A DNA stretch of 64,000 nt from Streptomyces spectabilis (GCF_008704795.1 NZ_CP023690.1:8752501-8816500), one strand, 5' to 3'. Positions 40,721 to 50,896 are shown, counted from the first letter of the stretch. Translations and numbers: made by a program. Notes: generated from the letters alone by a model not told the origin.

Positions 40721-42612
40721 GCCGTCTCCTCGATGTCGATGGTGTTCACACGGGCTCGCGGCGCGGCGGAGCCCGGGCCGTCGTCGGCCGGACGGTGTCC
40801 GGCCCGCGCGGTCCCTGCCTCCTCGGCCGCCTCCTCGTCGGTCTCCCGGGTCACGACCGCCCGGTACCCCGGCTGTGTGACGACGAGTTCGCGGTGCACG
40901 CCGACGGCGGCGACCTCGCCTTCGCGCAGGAACACGACGCGCTCCGCGCGGTCCAGGAGCAGCGGCGACGAGGTGAGGACCACCGTCGTACGGCCCGCGC
41001 GCAGCTCGCGCAGGCCGTCCGCGATCCGGGCCTCGGTGTGGGAGTCGACGGCGGACGTCGGCTCGTCGAGAACCAGTGCCTCCGGGTCGGTGACCAGCGA
41101 CCGCGCGAGGGCAAGGCGCTGGCGCTGGCCGCCGGACAGGGACCGGCCGCGCTCGGTGAGGTGCGCGTCCATCGGGTCGTCGGCCACGGAGCCCTGCACA
41201 AGCGCGTCGAGGACGTCGGCGCACTGCGCGGCGGCGAGCGCCCGCTGCGGGCCGACCCCTCCGGACGACGGTACGTCGAGCAGCGACCGCAGCGTTCCGG
41301 AGAGCAGCACCGGGTCCTTGTCCTGGACGAGGACCGCGGTGCGGGCGGTGTCGAGCGGCAGGCCGTCGAGCGGTACGCCGCCGAGGCGCACCGACGGCAG
41401 GTCCGTCTCGAACGCCGGGTGCCCGCCGAGCCGTTCGGCGAGCCGCCCGGCCGCGTCCGGGTCGCCGCACACGACCGCCGTGAGCCGTCCGGCCGGGGCG
41501 AGCAGGCCCGTGGCCGGGTCGTAGAGGTCCCCGGCGGGCACCACCGGCTCTCCGCCAGGTGCGGCCCCCGCTCCGGCGGGGGCCGCGGGCGTGCCCTCCT
41601 CCGTGCCCCCGGCCGTCGTGCGCTCAAGGGACAGCACCCGGGCCGCCCGCTTCGCGGAGGGCCGCGAGAAGGAGTACGCCATGGCGATCTCCTCGAAGTG
41701 CCGCAGCGGGTAGTTGAGCAACATCACCGCGCTGTAGACGGTGACGAGTTCGCCGACCGTGACGCGGCCCTCGCGGGCCAGGTGCACGCCGTGCCAGACG
41801 AGGCCGATCAGCAGCAGGCCGGGCAGCAGGACCTGGATGGCGGAGATCACCGCCCACATCCGCGCACTGCGCACGGCGGCGGCCCGCACCTCCTGCGAGG
41901 CGAGGCGGTAGCGCTCCAGGAAGAGCTCCTCGCCGCCGATGCCGCGCAGCACCCGCAGGCCCGCGACGGTGTCCGAGGCCAGCTCGGTGGCCCGTCCGGC
42001 CTTCTCGCGCTGGTGGTCGGCGCGGCGGGTGGCGCGCGGAAGGAGCGGCAGTACGGCGATCGCGAGCACCGGGATGCCGATGGCGACGATGACGCCGAGC
42101 GCGGGCTGGTAGACGACCAGGCCCACGCACACGACGAGGACGGTCACGGCCGCCGCCGCGAAGCGCGACAGGGCCTCCACGAACCAGCCGATCTTCTCCA
42201 CGTCGCCGGTGGACACCGCGACGACCTCACCGGCGGCGACCCGCCGGGTGAGGGCCGCGCCGAGCCGTGCGGTCCTGCGGGCGAGGAGCTGCTGCACACG
42301 GGCCGCCGCGGTGATCCAGTTGGTGACGGCGGTGCGGTGGAGCATCGTGTCGCCGCCCGCGATGGCGACCCCCGCGAGCAGGATGACGCCGCCGGCCAGG
42401 GCGAGGCGCGTGCCCGAGCCGTCGATCACCGCCTGCACGGCGAGGCCGACCATGTAGGGCAGCGCGGCGATTCCGAGGAAGTGCAGCAGCCCCCAGCCCA
42501 GCGACTTCAGCTGGCCGCTCAGCTGGTTCCGGCCGAGCCACAGCAGGAAGCGAGGGCCGGAGCGGGCGTCGGGTTCGCCCGGGTCGGCATACGGAAGATC
42601 GCGAATGTGCAT
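40717..42612 (-). CDS. ABC exporter half-transporter (membrane + degenerate-site ATPase), first subunit
   Basis: This 631-residue exporter half precedes and overlaps its partner. The membrane part has about six helices. In the ATPase domain the Walker A loop is lost: the equivalent stretch is VVCGDPDAAGRLAERLGG, with no GKS/T lysine. The signature is intact (LSGGQRQRLALAR) and Walker B reads ALVLDEPTSAVD. The H-loop histidine region reads VLTSSPLLLDRAE, so the switch His also seems missing. A Pro/Gly-rich insertion lies before the ATPase domain (about 330-370). The start at 42612 (MHIRDLPYADPGEPDA) was preferred to longer frames. Three 13-bp repeats lie just upstream. Confidence 0.92.
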   Translation of the reverse strand: MHIRDLPYADPGEPDARSGPRFLLWLGRNQLSGQLKSLGWGLLHFLGIAALPYMVGLAVQAVIDGSGTRLALAGGVILLAGVAIAGGDTMLHRTAVTNWITAAARVQQLLARRTARLGAALTRRVAAGEVVAVSTGDVEKIGWFVEALSRFAAAAVTVLVVCVGLVVYQPALGVIVAIGIPVLAIAVLPLLPRATRRADHQREKAGRATELASDTVAGLRVLRGIGGEELFLERYRLASQEVRAAAVRSARMWAVISAIQVLLPGLLLIGLVWHGVHLAREGRVTVGELVTVYSAVMLLNYPLRHFEEIAMAYSFSRPSAKRAARVLSLERTTAGGTEEGTPAAPAGAGAAPGGEPVVPAGDLYDPATGLLAPAGRLTAVVCGDPDAAGRLAERLGGHPAFETDLPSVRLGGVPLDGLPLDTARTAVLVQDKDPVLLSGTLRSLLDVPSSGGVGPQRALAAAQCADVLDALVQGSVADDPMDAHLTERGRSLSGGQRQRLALARSLVTDPEALVLDEPTSAVDSHTEARIADGLRELRAGRTTVVLTSSPLLLDRAERVVFLREGEVAAVGVHRELVVTQPGYRAVVTRETDEEAAEEAGTARAGHRPADDGPGSAAPRARVNTIDIEETA

Positions 42613-42640
42613 GGGATCCCAGCTTCGGTGCGGTACGCGT

Positions 42641-42679
42641 GGCGGTGAACTGTGGCGATGAACTGTGGCGGTGAACTGA
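42641..42679 (-). repeat. Three tandem 13-bp repeats upstream of the ABC operon
   Basis: GGCGGTGAACTGT occurs three times in tandem with one-base differences, starting 28 bases upstream of the ABC start codon. The position between divergent genes suggests an operator or a duplicated leader segment. The rest of the gap up to 42903 contains GTGACG-rich sequence and an imperfect palindrome (CCGTGC/GCACGG near 42780-42804) but no gene. Confidence 0.65.
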
Positions 42680-42903
42680 CACGTGACGCGGCCAACGAGA
42701 CGGCACAGGGCACGACGCACGGCCTCCCGGGCGGCGTGACGAAGGACGTGACGCGGGGCGCGACGAACGCGGTAACAAACCGTGCAAGGTTCGCCTCGCA
42801 CGGTGGCCCGAAGCAAACGATTTTCCGGTGTCCGGCAAAGAGTCGGCCATTCCTGCGGACCGGGCGGGGGCGACGGCGGGGCGCCCCGGAACCCGGTGCG
42901 ACC

Positions 42904-43653
42904 ATGGAGCGCATGCGTATAGCCGGTGTGGTGCGAACGGCGGCCGCGGCCGCCGCCTGCTCAGTCGTCCTGACGTCCTGCGGCGGCTCGGGCGACGACG
43001 GGGGCGACGGAGGCGACGCGGCGCACTCCGCGCACGGCGGTGACCGCGGCGCGGCCAGGACCGCCGCCGACCCCGAGCGCATCCCCGGCGTCGGCGACCG
43101 CCTGCGGTCCCGCATCCCGAAGGAAGCCCGCCAGGTCGTCGCCGTCTACGGCGAGGGCGAGGACTCGGCGAAGGCCACGGTCGTCCTCTACTCCAAGGCG
43201 GGCGCCACCTGGAAGAAGACGCGGAGCTGGCCCGCCCACAACGGCAAGAAGGGCTGGACCCCGGACCACCGCGAGGGCGACAAGCGCAGCCCGGTGGGCG
43301 TGTTCACGCTCAGCGACGCGGGCGGAGTCGTCGCCGACCCCGGCGCGCGGCTCCCGTACACGCGGACCGCGTCCCTCCAGGCCCCGCACTACTGGCCCAA
43401 GACGCACTGGCACGACTTCGACTACGTCATCGCGATCGACTACAATCGCGTCAAGGGTACCCCGCCGAACGACCCGACGCGCCCGCAGGGCCAGTCCAAG
43501 GGCGGCAGCATCTGGCTGCACATGGACCACGGCAGCGGCACGTCGGGCTGTGTGAGCCTGTCGAAGTCCGGCATGGAGTACCTGCTGCGCACCCTGGATC
43601 CGCGGCGGCACCCGGTGGTGGTGATGGGGGACAGGGCGGCCCTCAAGGCCTGA
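42904..43653 (+). CDS. L,D-transpeptidase (YkuD) lipoprotein
   Basis: This 249-residue exported protein has a lipoprotein signal: a short basic start, an Ala/Val core and lipobox LTSC near residue 22. After a Gly/Asp/His-rich linker the YkuD catalytic domain ends with the signature HMDHGSGTSGCVSL, containing the catalytic His and Cys. Such enzymes form 3-3 peptidoglycan crosslinks or attach proteins to the wall; related stand-alone YkuD proteins may have other murein substrates. The ATG at 42904 places the signal sequence at the N-terminus; the longer frame from 42652 lacks one. It is divergent from the ABC operon. Confidence 0.9.
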   Translation: MERMRIAGVVRTAAAAAACSVVLTSCGGSGDDGGDGGDAAHSAHGGDRGAARTAADPERIPGVGDRLRSRIPKEARQVVAVYGEGEDSAKATVVLYSKAGATWKKTRSWPAHNGKKGWTPDHREGDKRSPVGVFTLSDAGGVVADPGARLPYTRTASLQAPHYWPKTHWHDFDYVIAIDYNRVKGTPPNDPTRPQGQSKGGSIWLHMDHGSGTSGCVSLSKSGMEYLLRTLDPRRHPVVVMGDRAALKA

Positions 43654-43686
43654 GAGCCGCCGCCCCTCACGAGCACCGGGCCTTGC

Positions 43687-45129
43687 TCATGACTCCTTCG
43701 GCTTCTCCGAGTCGATCCCCGGGCGCGCCTTCCGCCACAGGCCCCGGGTGAAGTCCGGGATCTCCTGCGGGGCGCCCTTCGCCTTGATGGAGGCGTGGCT
43801 CAGCGGTACCGGCGCGGTCCACGTCGCCCCGTCGTAGACGTCGAAGTCGGGGACGAGACCGAGCCGCATGCACTGCATCAGGCGGAACACCAGGAGGTAG
43901 TCCATGCCGCCGTGCCCGCCGGGCGGGTTGGCGTGTTCCTTCCACAGCCAGTGGTCGAACTCCGCCGCGTACTTGGAGAAGTCGCCCCACCGGTCGTCCG
44001 TGTGGTCCGGCTCGATGTAGACGCGGGCCGGGTAGTCCTCGAAGACGCCCCTGGTGCCGCCGAGGCTGTTGACGCGGCTGTAGGGGTGCGGGGTCGAGAC
44101 GTCGTGCTCCAGGCGGATGACCCGGCCCTTGGCCGTCTGCACCAGGCTGATGGTCCGGTCGCTCTCGATGTACGTCTCCTTCCAGCTCGGGTCGCCCGGC
44201 GGCATGTGCGCCCTGCGGTACTCGGCGAGGCCGAGGGCGGGCGTGCCGAAGCTGGAGATGTGCGTGGCGCGGTCGCCGCGGTTGACGTCCATGTAGTTGG
44301 CGGTGGGCCCGAAGCCGTGGTTCGGGTACAGGTCGCCGCGCAGCCGGGTGTGCCACAGGCGGCGCCACGGGCCCTCGTAGTAGTTGGGGTCGAACATCAG
44401 CTGGCGCAGGTCGTGGTTGTAGGCGCCGGCCGCGTGCAGCAGGTCGCCGAACTTGCCCGCGTGCGCCATGCGCAGCACGCGCATCTCGTTCTTGCCGTAG
44501 CAGCAGTTCTCCAGCTGCATGCAGTGTCTGCGGGTGCGTTCGGACAGGTCGACGAGTTCCCACAGGTGGTCCACGCGCAGCGCGAGCGGACACTCGACAC
44601 CGACGTGCTTGCCGTTCAGCATGGCCGCCTTGGCCATCTCGAAGTGCCAGTCCCACGGCGTCGCCACGTACACGAAGTCGACGTCGCCGCGCGCGCAGAG
44701 CTTCTCGAAGTCGTTGTCCCCGTTGGTGTACGTCGCGGGGGCCGGCTGGCCCGCGGCGACGACCTTCTTCGCGGCCGCCGCGACCTTGTCCTTGGCCGGG
44801 TCGCACAGCGCGACGACCCGGACGCCCGGCTGCGCGAGGAACAGGTCGATCATGCCGCCGCCGCGGTTGCCGAGGCCGATGATGCCGACGCGGACGGTGG
44901 ACCGCCCCTCGAAGGGGACGCCGATCATGGTCTTGCCCTTGCGGGCGGGCGCGGGCGCGGCGGCGGGCCCGTCCGTGGCCTCGCGCGTACCCGCCCGGGC
45001 GGTGCCGCCGCCCGCGAACGTGCCGAGCCCGAGCCCGGCCCCCGCGATGCCGGCCGTGCGCAGGACCGCGCGCCGGGAGTGACCGTCGGTGGATTCGTCA
45101 GGTGCCGGTGTCGCGTTCTCGTCGTGCAT
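43687..45129 (-). CDS. Gfo/Idh/MocA family oxidoreductase with Tat signal (GH109-like)
   Basis: This 480-residue protein begins with a twin-arginine export signal ([19 protein letters not shown], then ARA). The NAD-binding Rossmann fold shows [10 protein letters not shown], followed by [29 protein letters not shown]. Downstream residues such as [22 protein letters not shown] and [21 protein letters not shown] match glycoside hydrolase family 109 enzymes, which use tightly bound NAD to cleave alpha-N-acetylgalactosaminides. Tat export fits folding with the cofactor before secretion. It is downstream of the Fe-S dehydrogenase on the same strand but separated by a strong hairpin, so probably has its own promoter. 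Confidence 0.9.
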   Translation of the reverse strand: MHDENATPAPDESTDGHSRRAVLRTAGIAGAGLGLGTFAGGGTARAGTREATDGPAAAPAPARKGKTMIGVPFEGRSTVRVGIIGLGNRGGGMIDLFLAQPGVRVVALCDPAKDKVAAAAKKVVAAGQPAPATYTNGDNDFEKLCARGDVDFVYVATPWDWHFEMAKAAMLNGKHVGVECPLALRVDHLWELVDLSERTRRHCMQLENCCYGKNEMRVLRMAHAGKFGDLLHAAGAYNHDLRQLMFDPNYYEGPWRRLWHTRLRGDLYPNHGFGPTANYMDVNRGDRATHISSFGTPALGLAEYRRAHMPPGDPSWKETYIESDRTISLVQTAKGRVIRLEHDVSTPHPYSRVNSLGGTRGVFEDYPARVYIEPDHTDDRWGDFSKYAAEFDHWLWKEHANPPGGHGGMDYLLVFRLMQCMRLGLVPDFDVYDGATWTAPVPLSHASIKAKGAPQEIPDFTRGLWRKARPGIDSEKPKES

Positions 45130-45235
45130 CGGACCTCCGTCGTCACAGTGCCATGTCACTGGGCGGGGCCCACCTTGATGGCGGTGCGCACGGGACGCAA
45201 GAGACCGCGGTGGCCGAGGGCTTGGACTTTTCTCC

Positions 45236-45260
45236 CCGCCCGCCGGAGCCCGGCGGGCGG
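45236..45260 (-). terminator. 11-bp hairpin terminator of the FAD/Fe-S dehydrogenase gene
   Basis: CCGCCCGCCGG pairs perfectly with CCGGCGGGCGG over a 3-base loop, starting three bases beyond the minus-strand stop codon. In the direction of transcription it is followed by a short GGAGAAAAG stretch and not by U-rich sequence. Confidence 0.8.
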
Positions 45261-45263
45261 AGG

Positions 45264-48206
45264 TCAGGGCCGCGTCGCCCGCTCCAGGTCCAGCAGGACC
45301 GAGCGGTACGCCCGGCCCGTGGCCTGCTCCATGCCCACCTCGCACATCCGGTTGGCCGAGAGGTACGCGTCGTAGGCCCTGGAGGCGACCTCCGCCGCCT
45401 CCGCGCGGGTCGCGGACTCGCTCAGCTCAGGGTGCAGCATGCCCCGGTCCCCGGCGAAGGCGCAGCAGCCCGCGTCGTCGGGGACGACCACCTCGTCCGC
45501 GCAGGCCTCGGCGACGGCCCGCAGCTGTGGCTCGTCGCCCAGGTGCCGCATGGAGCAGGTGGGGTGGAGCACGGCGGAGCCCACGGTGCGCCGTACGGTC
45601 AGGCGGGGCAGCAGCTCCTCGGCGGCCCAGACGACGGAGTCGACGACGGTCAGCTCCTCGTGCAGGGCGCGGTTGTCGGCCGTCAGATACGGCACCACCT
45701 CGTGCGCGATGCCGAGCGCGCAGGACGAGGCGTCCACGACGAGCGGCAGCGCGCCGCCCGCCGTCCAGCCCCAGGCGGCCTTGACGACGCGGTTGGCCAT
45801 CACGCGGTTCCCGGCCTCGTAGCCCTTGGAGTGCCAGATCGTCGCGCAGCACGTACCGGCCACGTCGTCCGGAATCCACACGGGCCTGCCCGCGCGTGCC
45901 GACACGGCGACGACGGCCTGCGCCAGGGGCACGTCGCCGGGCCCGGCGAAGATGCGGTTCACGCACGCCGGGTAGTACACGGCGGCGGCGCCCACGCGCG
46001 CGGTGCGGGGCAGGCGCCGGGCGGCCGCGCCCGGGAGCCGGGGCAGCCACTCGGGCACCAGATCGGGGCGCACGGCCTTGCGGGCGGCGCGGGTCACGGC
46101 GGTCAGGAGCCGGTCGCCGGTCCGCTCGCCGACCACCGAGCGGAGTGTCGCGGCGGCGCCGAGCGCGAGCCGTGCGGAGGCCTCGACCTGCTGGAACCTG
46201 CGCGCGGTGAGCGCCGCGACCCGCTCCTCGCGCGGCGAGTGGCGGGCGTGCCGGAAGGACTTCATCAGGGCGCCGGTGTCGATGCCGACGGGGCAGGCCA
46301 GCTTGCACGTCGAGTCGCCCGCGCAGGTGTCGACCGCGTCGTACCCGTATGCCGCGACGAGGCCGTCCTCGACGTCGGAGCCCGGGCTCTGGCGCATCAT
46401 CTCCCGGCGCAGCACGATGCGCTGGCGCGGCGTGGTCGTCAGGTCCTCGCTGGGGCAGGTCGGTTCGCAGAAGCCGCACTCGATGCAGGGGTCGGCGATC
46501 AGTTCCACCTTGGGGATCGTCTTCAGGCCCCGCAGATGCGCCTTGGGGTCACGGTCCAGGACGACGCGGGGCGCAAGCACGCCGTCCGGGTCGATGACCT
46601 GCTTGGTGCGCCACATCAACTCCGTTGCCTTCGGGCCCCATTCGAGCTCCAGGAACGGCGCGATGTTGCGGCCCGTGGCGTGCTCGGCCTTCAAGGAGCC
46701 GTCGAAGCGCTCCACCGTGAGACGGCAGAAGTCGTCCATGAACGCGGCGTACCGCTCCACGTCCGAGGGCCGCGCCGCGTCGAAGGCGAGCAGGAAGTGC
46801 AGATTGCCGTGCGCGGCGTGCCCGGCGACGGCCGCGTCGAAGCCGTGCCGGGTCTGCAGGCCGAGCAGCGCCTCGCAGGCCTCCGCGAGGCGCGCGGGCG
46901 GCACCGCGAAGTCCTCGGTGATGAGCGTGGTCCCGGGGGGACGAGAGCCGCCCACGGCCGTCACGAACGCCTTGCGGGCCTTCCAGTAGCCGGCGATCAC
47001 CCCCGGGTCCCGGGTGAACGCGTTCGTCACCGAGGCGACGGGGGCGACGAGTTCGAGGCGCCCCATGACCTCGGCGGCCGCCCTCTCGCAGGCCTCCCGG
47101 CCCGTCTCGTCCGGGGCGCGGAACTCCACCAGGAGCGCCGCCGTGTCCTTGGCGAGGTCTGCCCAGTCGGCCGGGACGCCCGGCACGCGCACGGACGCGC
47201 GCAGCGTGTTGCCGTCCATCAGCTCCACGGCCCGCGCCCCCGCGTCGTTGAACAGCGGCACGGCGGCCGCGGCGGCGGGCAGCGTGGGGAAGAAGAGCAG
47301 CGCGCTCGACACGCACCGGTCGAGGGGCAGCGTGTCGAAGACGACCTCGGAGATGAACCCGAAGGTGCCCTCGGAGCCGACCATGAGGCCGCGCAGGATC
47401 TGCACGGGCGTCGCGCCGTCGAGGAACGCGTCCAGGCGGTAGCCGTTGGTGTTCTTGATCTCGTACTTGGCCCGGATGCGGGCCGTGAGCCCGGCATCGG
47501 CCTCGATCTCGCGCTTGATGGCGAGCAGGCCCGCGCACAGGGCCGGTTCGGCGTGCGCCAGCAGCGCGTCGGCGTCCGGCTCCGCGGTGTCGACGGCCGT
47601 GCCGGACGGCAGGACGAAGGACAGGGACGCCACCGTGCGGTACGAGTTGCGGGTGGTGCCCGCCGTCATGCCGGAGGCGTTGTTCGCCACCACGCCGCCG
47701 ACGGTGCAGGCGATCGCGCTCGCCGGGTCCGGGCCGAGGACGCGTCCGTGGCGCGCGAGCGCGGCGTTCGCGCGCACCACCGTCGTGCCGGGGCCGATCC
47801 GCGCCCGCTCCCCGCCGTCGAGCACCTCGACCCCCGCCCAGTGCTTGCGTACGTCGACGAGGATGTCCTCGCCCTGTGCCTGCCCGTTGAGCGAGGTGCC
47901 GGCCGCGCGGAAGACGACCTCGCGGCCCTTGCCGTGGGCGTACGACAGGACGGTGGACACGTCGTCGACGTCCTCGGCGACGACCACCACGCGCGGCAGG
48001 AAGCGGTAGGGGCTCGCGTCCGACGCGTACCGCACGAGGTCGGAGACGTGGGTGAGGACCTTGTCGGCGCCGAGCAGCGCGACGAGGTCGCCGCGCAGCG
48101 GCTCCGGGGTGCCGCCCGCCCGCTCCTCCGGGACCCGGTCGGGTGACGGCGCGCGCCCGGTCGGGGCGGGGCGCAGGGCTTCGGGATCGGGCTCCAGCAG
48201 GGGCAT
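45264..48206 (-). CDS. FAD-binding and (Fe-S)-binding oxidoreductase (D-lactate/glycolate dehydrogenase-like)
   Basis: This 980-residue fusion joins a PCMH-type FAD-binding domain (N-terminal; [18 protein letters not shown]) and a FAD-oxidase C-terminal domain to a ferredoxin-like unit and cysteine-rich CCG domains. Two 4Fe-4S motifs are visible: [12 protein letters not shown] and [14 protein letters not shown]. The CCG motifs appear as [14 protein letters not shown] and [11 protein letters not shown]. This layout is that of membrane-associated dehydrogenases that oxidise 2-hydroxy acids such as D-lactate or D-2-hydroxyglutarate and pass electrons to the quinone pool. The substrate cannot be fixed from sequence. 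The start at 48206 ([11 protein letters not shown]) follows a short Arg-rich upstream extension judged non-coding. Confidence 0.92.
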   Translation of the reverse strand: MPLLEPDPEALRPAPTGRAPSPDRVPEERAGGTPEPLRGDLVALLGADKVLTHVSDLVRYASDASPYRFLPRVVVVAEDVDDVSTVLSYAHGKGREVVFRAAGTSLNGQAQGEDILVDVRKHWAGVEVLDGGERARIGPGTTVVRANAALARHGRVLGPDPASAIACTVGGVVANNASGMTAGTTRNSYRTVASLSFVLPSGTAVDTAEPDADALLAHAEPALCAGLLAIKREIEADAGLTARIRAKYEIKNTNGYRLDAFLDGATPVQILRGLMVGSEGTFGFISEVVFDTLPLDRCVSSALLFFPTLPAAAAAVPLFNDAGARAVELMDGNTLRASVRVPGVPADWADLAKDTAALLVEFRAPDETGREACERAAAEVMGRLELVAPVASVTNAFTRDPGVIAGYWKARKAFVTAVGGSRPPGTTLITEDFAVPPARLAEACEALLGLQTRHGFDAAVAGHAAHGNLHFLLAFDAARPSDVERYAAFMDDFCRLTVERFDGSLKAEHATGRNIAPFLELEWGPKATELMWRTKQVIDPDGVLAPRVVLDRDPKAHLRGLKTIPKVELIADPCIECGFCEPTCPSEDLTTTPRQRIVLRREMMRQSPGSDVEDGLVAAYGYDAVDTCAGDSTCKLACPVGIDTGALMKSFRHARHSPREERVAALTARRFQQVEASARLALGAAATLRSVVGERTGDRLLTAVTRAARKAVRPDLVPEWLPRLPGAAARRLPRTARVGAAAVYYPACVNRIFAGPGDVPLAQAVVAVSARAGRPVWIPDDVAGTCCATIWHSKGYEAGNRVMANRVVKAAWGWTAGGALPLVVDASSCALGIAHEVVPYLTADNRALHEELTVVDSVVWAAEELLPRLTVRRTVGSAVLHPTCSMRHLGDEPQLRAVAEACADEVVVPDDAGCCAFAGDRGMLHPELSESATRAEAAEVASRAYDAYLSANRMCEVGMEQATGRAYRSVLLDLERATRP

Positions 48207-48281
48207 GGCCTCTCCTCGGCGTCGTCGGCGGCGGCTGCCCACCGGCCACGGCCGGTCAGCTGCGGCGCACCGGCCCGGATG

Positions 48282-48725
48282 TCAGCAGGGGCGGCTCTCC
48301 GGCGCCTCGAACAGCGCGTCGAGCAGCCCGCCCAGCTGGGTGCGCTGGGCGGTGTCCAGTGGAGCCAGGATGTCCTCGGCGGCGGCCCGGCGCGCGCCGC
48401 GCAGCTCCCGCAGGGCCTCGTGGCCGCCGTCGGTGAGCTCGATGCGGATGACCCGCCGGTTGGTCGGGTCCGGGGCGCGGCGCACCCGGCCGCTCGCCTC
48501 CAGGGCGTCGACCAGGCTGGTGACGGCGCGCGGCACGACTTCGAGGCGCTGGGCGAGGTCGGCCATCCGCGGCGGCGTCTCGTAGTGCGCGAGGGTGCGC
48601 AGCAGGCGGGACTGCGCGGGCGTGATGCCGATGGGCTCCAGATGGCGCTTCTGGATGCGGTGCAGCCGACGGGTCAGCCGCAGCAGCTGCTCGGCGAGGA
48701 GTCCGTCGGTGTCCGATGTGCTCAT
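48282..48725 (-). CDS. MarR-family transcriptional regulator
   Basis: This 147-residue winged-helix regulator has the MarR layout: an N-terminal dimerisation helix, ITPAQSRLLRTLAHYETP, the recognition region MADLAQRLEVVPRAVTSLVDALEASGRVRR and the wing DPTNRRVIRIELTDGG. It is divergent from a multidrug ABC exporter, and MarR proteins often repress such neighbours until a ligand binds. The ATG at 48725 gives the standard length; an upstream ATG at 48752 would overlap the putative exporter promoter. Operators are expected in the shared gap at 48726-48790. Confidence 0.92.
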   Translation of the reverse strand: MSTSDTDGLLAEQLLRLTRRLHRIQKRHLEPIGITPAQSRLLRTLAHYETPPRMADLAQRLEVVPRAVTSLVDALEASGRVRRAPDPTNRRVIRIELTDGGHEALRELRGARRAAAEDILAPLDTAQRTQLGGLLDALFEAPESRPC

Positions 48726-48751
48726 GCCGAAACAGTACAGGACCTGGTTCA

Positions 48752-48781
48752 TTGTGAGTGTAGGTAACAGTGAGCTATGCT
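48752..48781 (+). promoter_or_regulatory. Putative promoter of the MDR ABC exporter
   Basis: A -35-like TTGTGA and a -10-like TATGCT are separated by 18 bases in the MarR/ABC divergent gap. The spacer holds TAGGTAACAGTGAGC; GTGAG is repeated, so a MarR operator may overlap the promoter. This would give a leader of about 200 bases before the ABC start. Confidence 0.45.
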
Positions 48782-48783
48782 CT

Positions 48784-48903
48784 CAAGGTCGCCCGCGTCG
48801 GCGCGCCACCCGCGCCCGGCGATCGCGCCGAAGCGCCATCCGCGCCCGGCGCCCACGCCGAGGCGTCAGCCGTGCCCGGCGTCCCCGTCGGCGCGCCACC
48901 GGC
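48784..48903 (+). repeat. 30-bp tandem repeats in the ABC exporter leader
   Basis: Three clear units of exactly 30 bases begin at 48814, 48844 and 48874, each opening with GCCCGGCG, and a weaker unit precedes them. The unit length is a multiple of three, and one frame would read a 10-residue Ala/Pro/Gly-rich repeat. However, this frame is not that of the ABC gene, which has an in-frame TAG just before its ATG. Confidence 0.65.
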
Positions 48904-48993
48904 GTCCCCGCCGAACGCGCCACGTGCTCGTGGGCGCGTCCCGTCCCCGTCGGCGCACCGCCGCCGACGTCCCGCAATGTCCCGTAGGAGCCC

Positions 48994-50793
48994 ATGCCTC
49001 ACGAAGAACCCGCGCGGAGCCCGGCCTCCGGCGAGCCGGAAGAGCCCCGTCAGCTGCGCCGCATCCTGCGCCTCTTCCGCCCGTACCGCGCCCGCCTCGC
49101 CCTCGTCGGCCTGCTGGTGTGCGCCGCGTCCCTGGTCTCCGTGGTGACCCCCTTCCTCCTCAAGGAGATCCTCGACACCGCGATCCCGCAGGGCCGCACC
49201 GGCCTTCTGAGCCTGCTCGCCCTCGGCATGATCCTCGGCGCGGTCGTCACCAGCGTCCTCGGCGTCCTGCAGACGCTGATCTCCACGACCGTCGGCCAGC
49301 AGGTCATGCACGATCTGCGGACGGCCGTGTACGGCCGCCTCCAGCGCATGTCCCTCGCCTTCTTCACCCGCACCCGCACCGGCGAGGTCCAGTCCCGCAT
49401 CGCCAACGACATCGGCGGCATGCAGGCGACCGTCACCTCCACGGCGACCTCCCTCGTCTCGAACCTGACGAGCGTCATCGCGACGGTCGTCGCCATGCTC
49501 GCCCTCGACTGGCGCCTGACCGTCGTCTCCCTGCTGCTGCTCCCGCTGTTCGCGTGGATCAGCCGCCGTGTCGGCCGCGAGCGTAAGAAGATCGCCACCG
49601 AGCGGCAGAAGCAGATGGCCGCGATGGCCGCCACGGTCACCGAGTCCCTCTCCGTCAGCGGCATCCTGCTCGGCCGCACGATGGGCCGCGCCGACTCGCT
49701 GACGCGCTCCTTCGCCGACGAGTCCGCCGAGCTCGTGAGCCTGGAGGTGCGCTCCAACATGGCCGGGCGCTGGCGCATGGCCGTGATCACCATCGTCATG
49801 GCCGCGATGCCCGCCGTCCTCTACTGGAGCGCGGGCCTCGCCTTCCAGGCGGGCGGGCCCACCGTCTCGATCGGCACGCTCGTCGCCTTCGTCTCGCTCC
49901 AGCAGGGCCTGTTCCGGCCGACGGTCAGCCTGCTCTCGACCGGGGTGCAGATCCAGACCTCGCTCGCGCTGTTCCAGCGCATCTTCGAGTATCTGGACCT
50001 GCCCATCGACATCACCGAGCGCGACCGCCCCGTGCGCCTGGCCAGCGTCAAGGGCGAGGTCCGTTTCGAGGACGTGGAGTTCCGCTACGACCCACAGGGC
50101 GCACCCGTCCTCGAAGGCATCGACATCACCGTGCCCGCGGGCGGCAGCCTCGCCGTCGTCGGCCCGACGGGCTCCGGCAAGTCCACGCTCAGCTATCTGG
50201 TGCCGCGCCTGTACGACGTGACGGGCGGGCGCGTCACGCTCGACGGCGTCGACGTGCGCGACCTGGACTTCGACACCCTCGCGCGCGCCGTCGGAGTCGT
50301 CTCCCAGGAGACGTACCTCTTCCACGCCTCGGTCGCGGACAACCTCCGCTTCGCCAAGCCGGACGCCACCGACGAGGAGCTGCACGAGGCGGCGCGGGCC
50401 GCCCAGATCCACGACCACGTCGCGGCCCTGCCCGACGGGTACGACACCGTCGTCGGCGAGCGCGGCCACCGCTTCTCCGGCGGCGAGAAGCAGCGCCTCG
50501 CCATCGCCCGCACGATCCTGCGCGACCCGCCCGTACTGATCCTGGACGAGGCCACCAGCGCCCTCGACACCCGTACGGAACACGCCGTGCAGCAGGCCAT
50601 CGACGCCCTGTCGGCCAACAGGACGACGCTCACCATCGCCCACCGCCTGTCCACCGTGCGCGGCGCCGACCAGATCGTGGTCCTCGACGGCGGGCGCGCC
50701 GTGGAGCGCGGCACCCACGAGGAACTGCTCGAACGGGACGGGCGCTACGCCGCCCTCGTCCGCAGGGACGCCCGCCTCGAGCCTGCGACGTAG
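48994..50793 (+). CDS. Multidrug ABC exporter, fused membrane and ATPase domains
   Basis: This 599-residue half-transporter probably acts as a homodimer. Six membrane helices (about 40-330) precede an ATPase domain with canonical Walker A (VGPTGSGKSTLSYLV), Q-loop (VVSQETYLF), Walker B (VLILDEATSALD) and H-loop (IAHRLSTVRGAD). The signature reads FSGGEKQRLAIAR, a common variant of LSGGQ. All catalytic residues are present, in contrast to the heterodimer at 38939-42612. It is divergent from the MarR gene, which suggests ligand-induced expression. An in-frame TAG lies two codons before the ATG, so this start is firm. Confidence 0.95.
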   Translation: MPHEEPARSPASGEPEEPRQLRRILRLFRPYRARLALVGLLVCAASLVSVVTPFLLKEILDTAIPQGRTGLLSLLALGMILGAVVTSVLGVLQTLISTTVGQQVMHDLRTAVYGRLQRMSLAFFTRTRTGEVQSRIANDIGGMQATVTSTATSLVSNLTSVIATVVAMLALDWRLTVVSLLLLPLFAWISRRVGRERKKIATERQKQMAAMAATVTESLSVSGILLGRTMGRADSLTRSFADESAELVSLEVRSNMAGRWRMAVITIVMAAMPAVLYWSAGLAFQAGGPTVSIGTLVAFVSLQQGLFRPTVSLLSTGVQIQTSLALFQRIFEYLDLPIDITERDRPVRLASVKGEVRFEDVEFRYDPQGAPVLEGIDITVPAGGSLAVVGPTGSGKSTLSYLVPRLYDVTGGRVTLDGVDVRDLDFDTLARAVGVVSQETYLFHASVADNLRFAKPDATDEELHEAARAAQIHDHVAALPDGYDTVVGERGHRFSGGEKQRLAIARTILRDPPVLILDEATSALDTRTEHAVQQAIDALSANRTTLTIAHRLSTVRGADQIVVLDGGRAVERGTHEELLERDGRYAALVRRDARLEPAT

Positions 50794-50896
50794 CGGGGCG
50801 TGGACGGGGCGCGGGCGGGGCGCGGAGACGTAGCGAGATGGAGGAGGAAGCAGAGATATGCCGGAAATATGACAAAAGGCGGGTTACCGTGCCCGC

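Noticed and set aside
42780..42810. Possible iron box (AGGTTCGCCT core) before the ABC/L,D-transpeptidase genes
   Set aside because: It matches only about half of the TTAGGTTAGGCTAACCTAA-type consensus and lacks symmetry.
42652..42903. N-terminal extension of the L,D-transpeptidase frame
   Set aside because: The extension has no signal sequence, covers the 13-bp repeats and would bury the lipobox; the ATG at 42904 is the plausible start.
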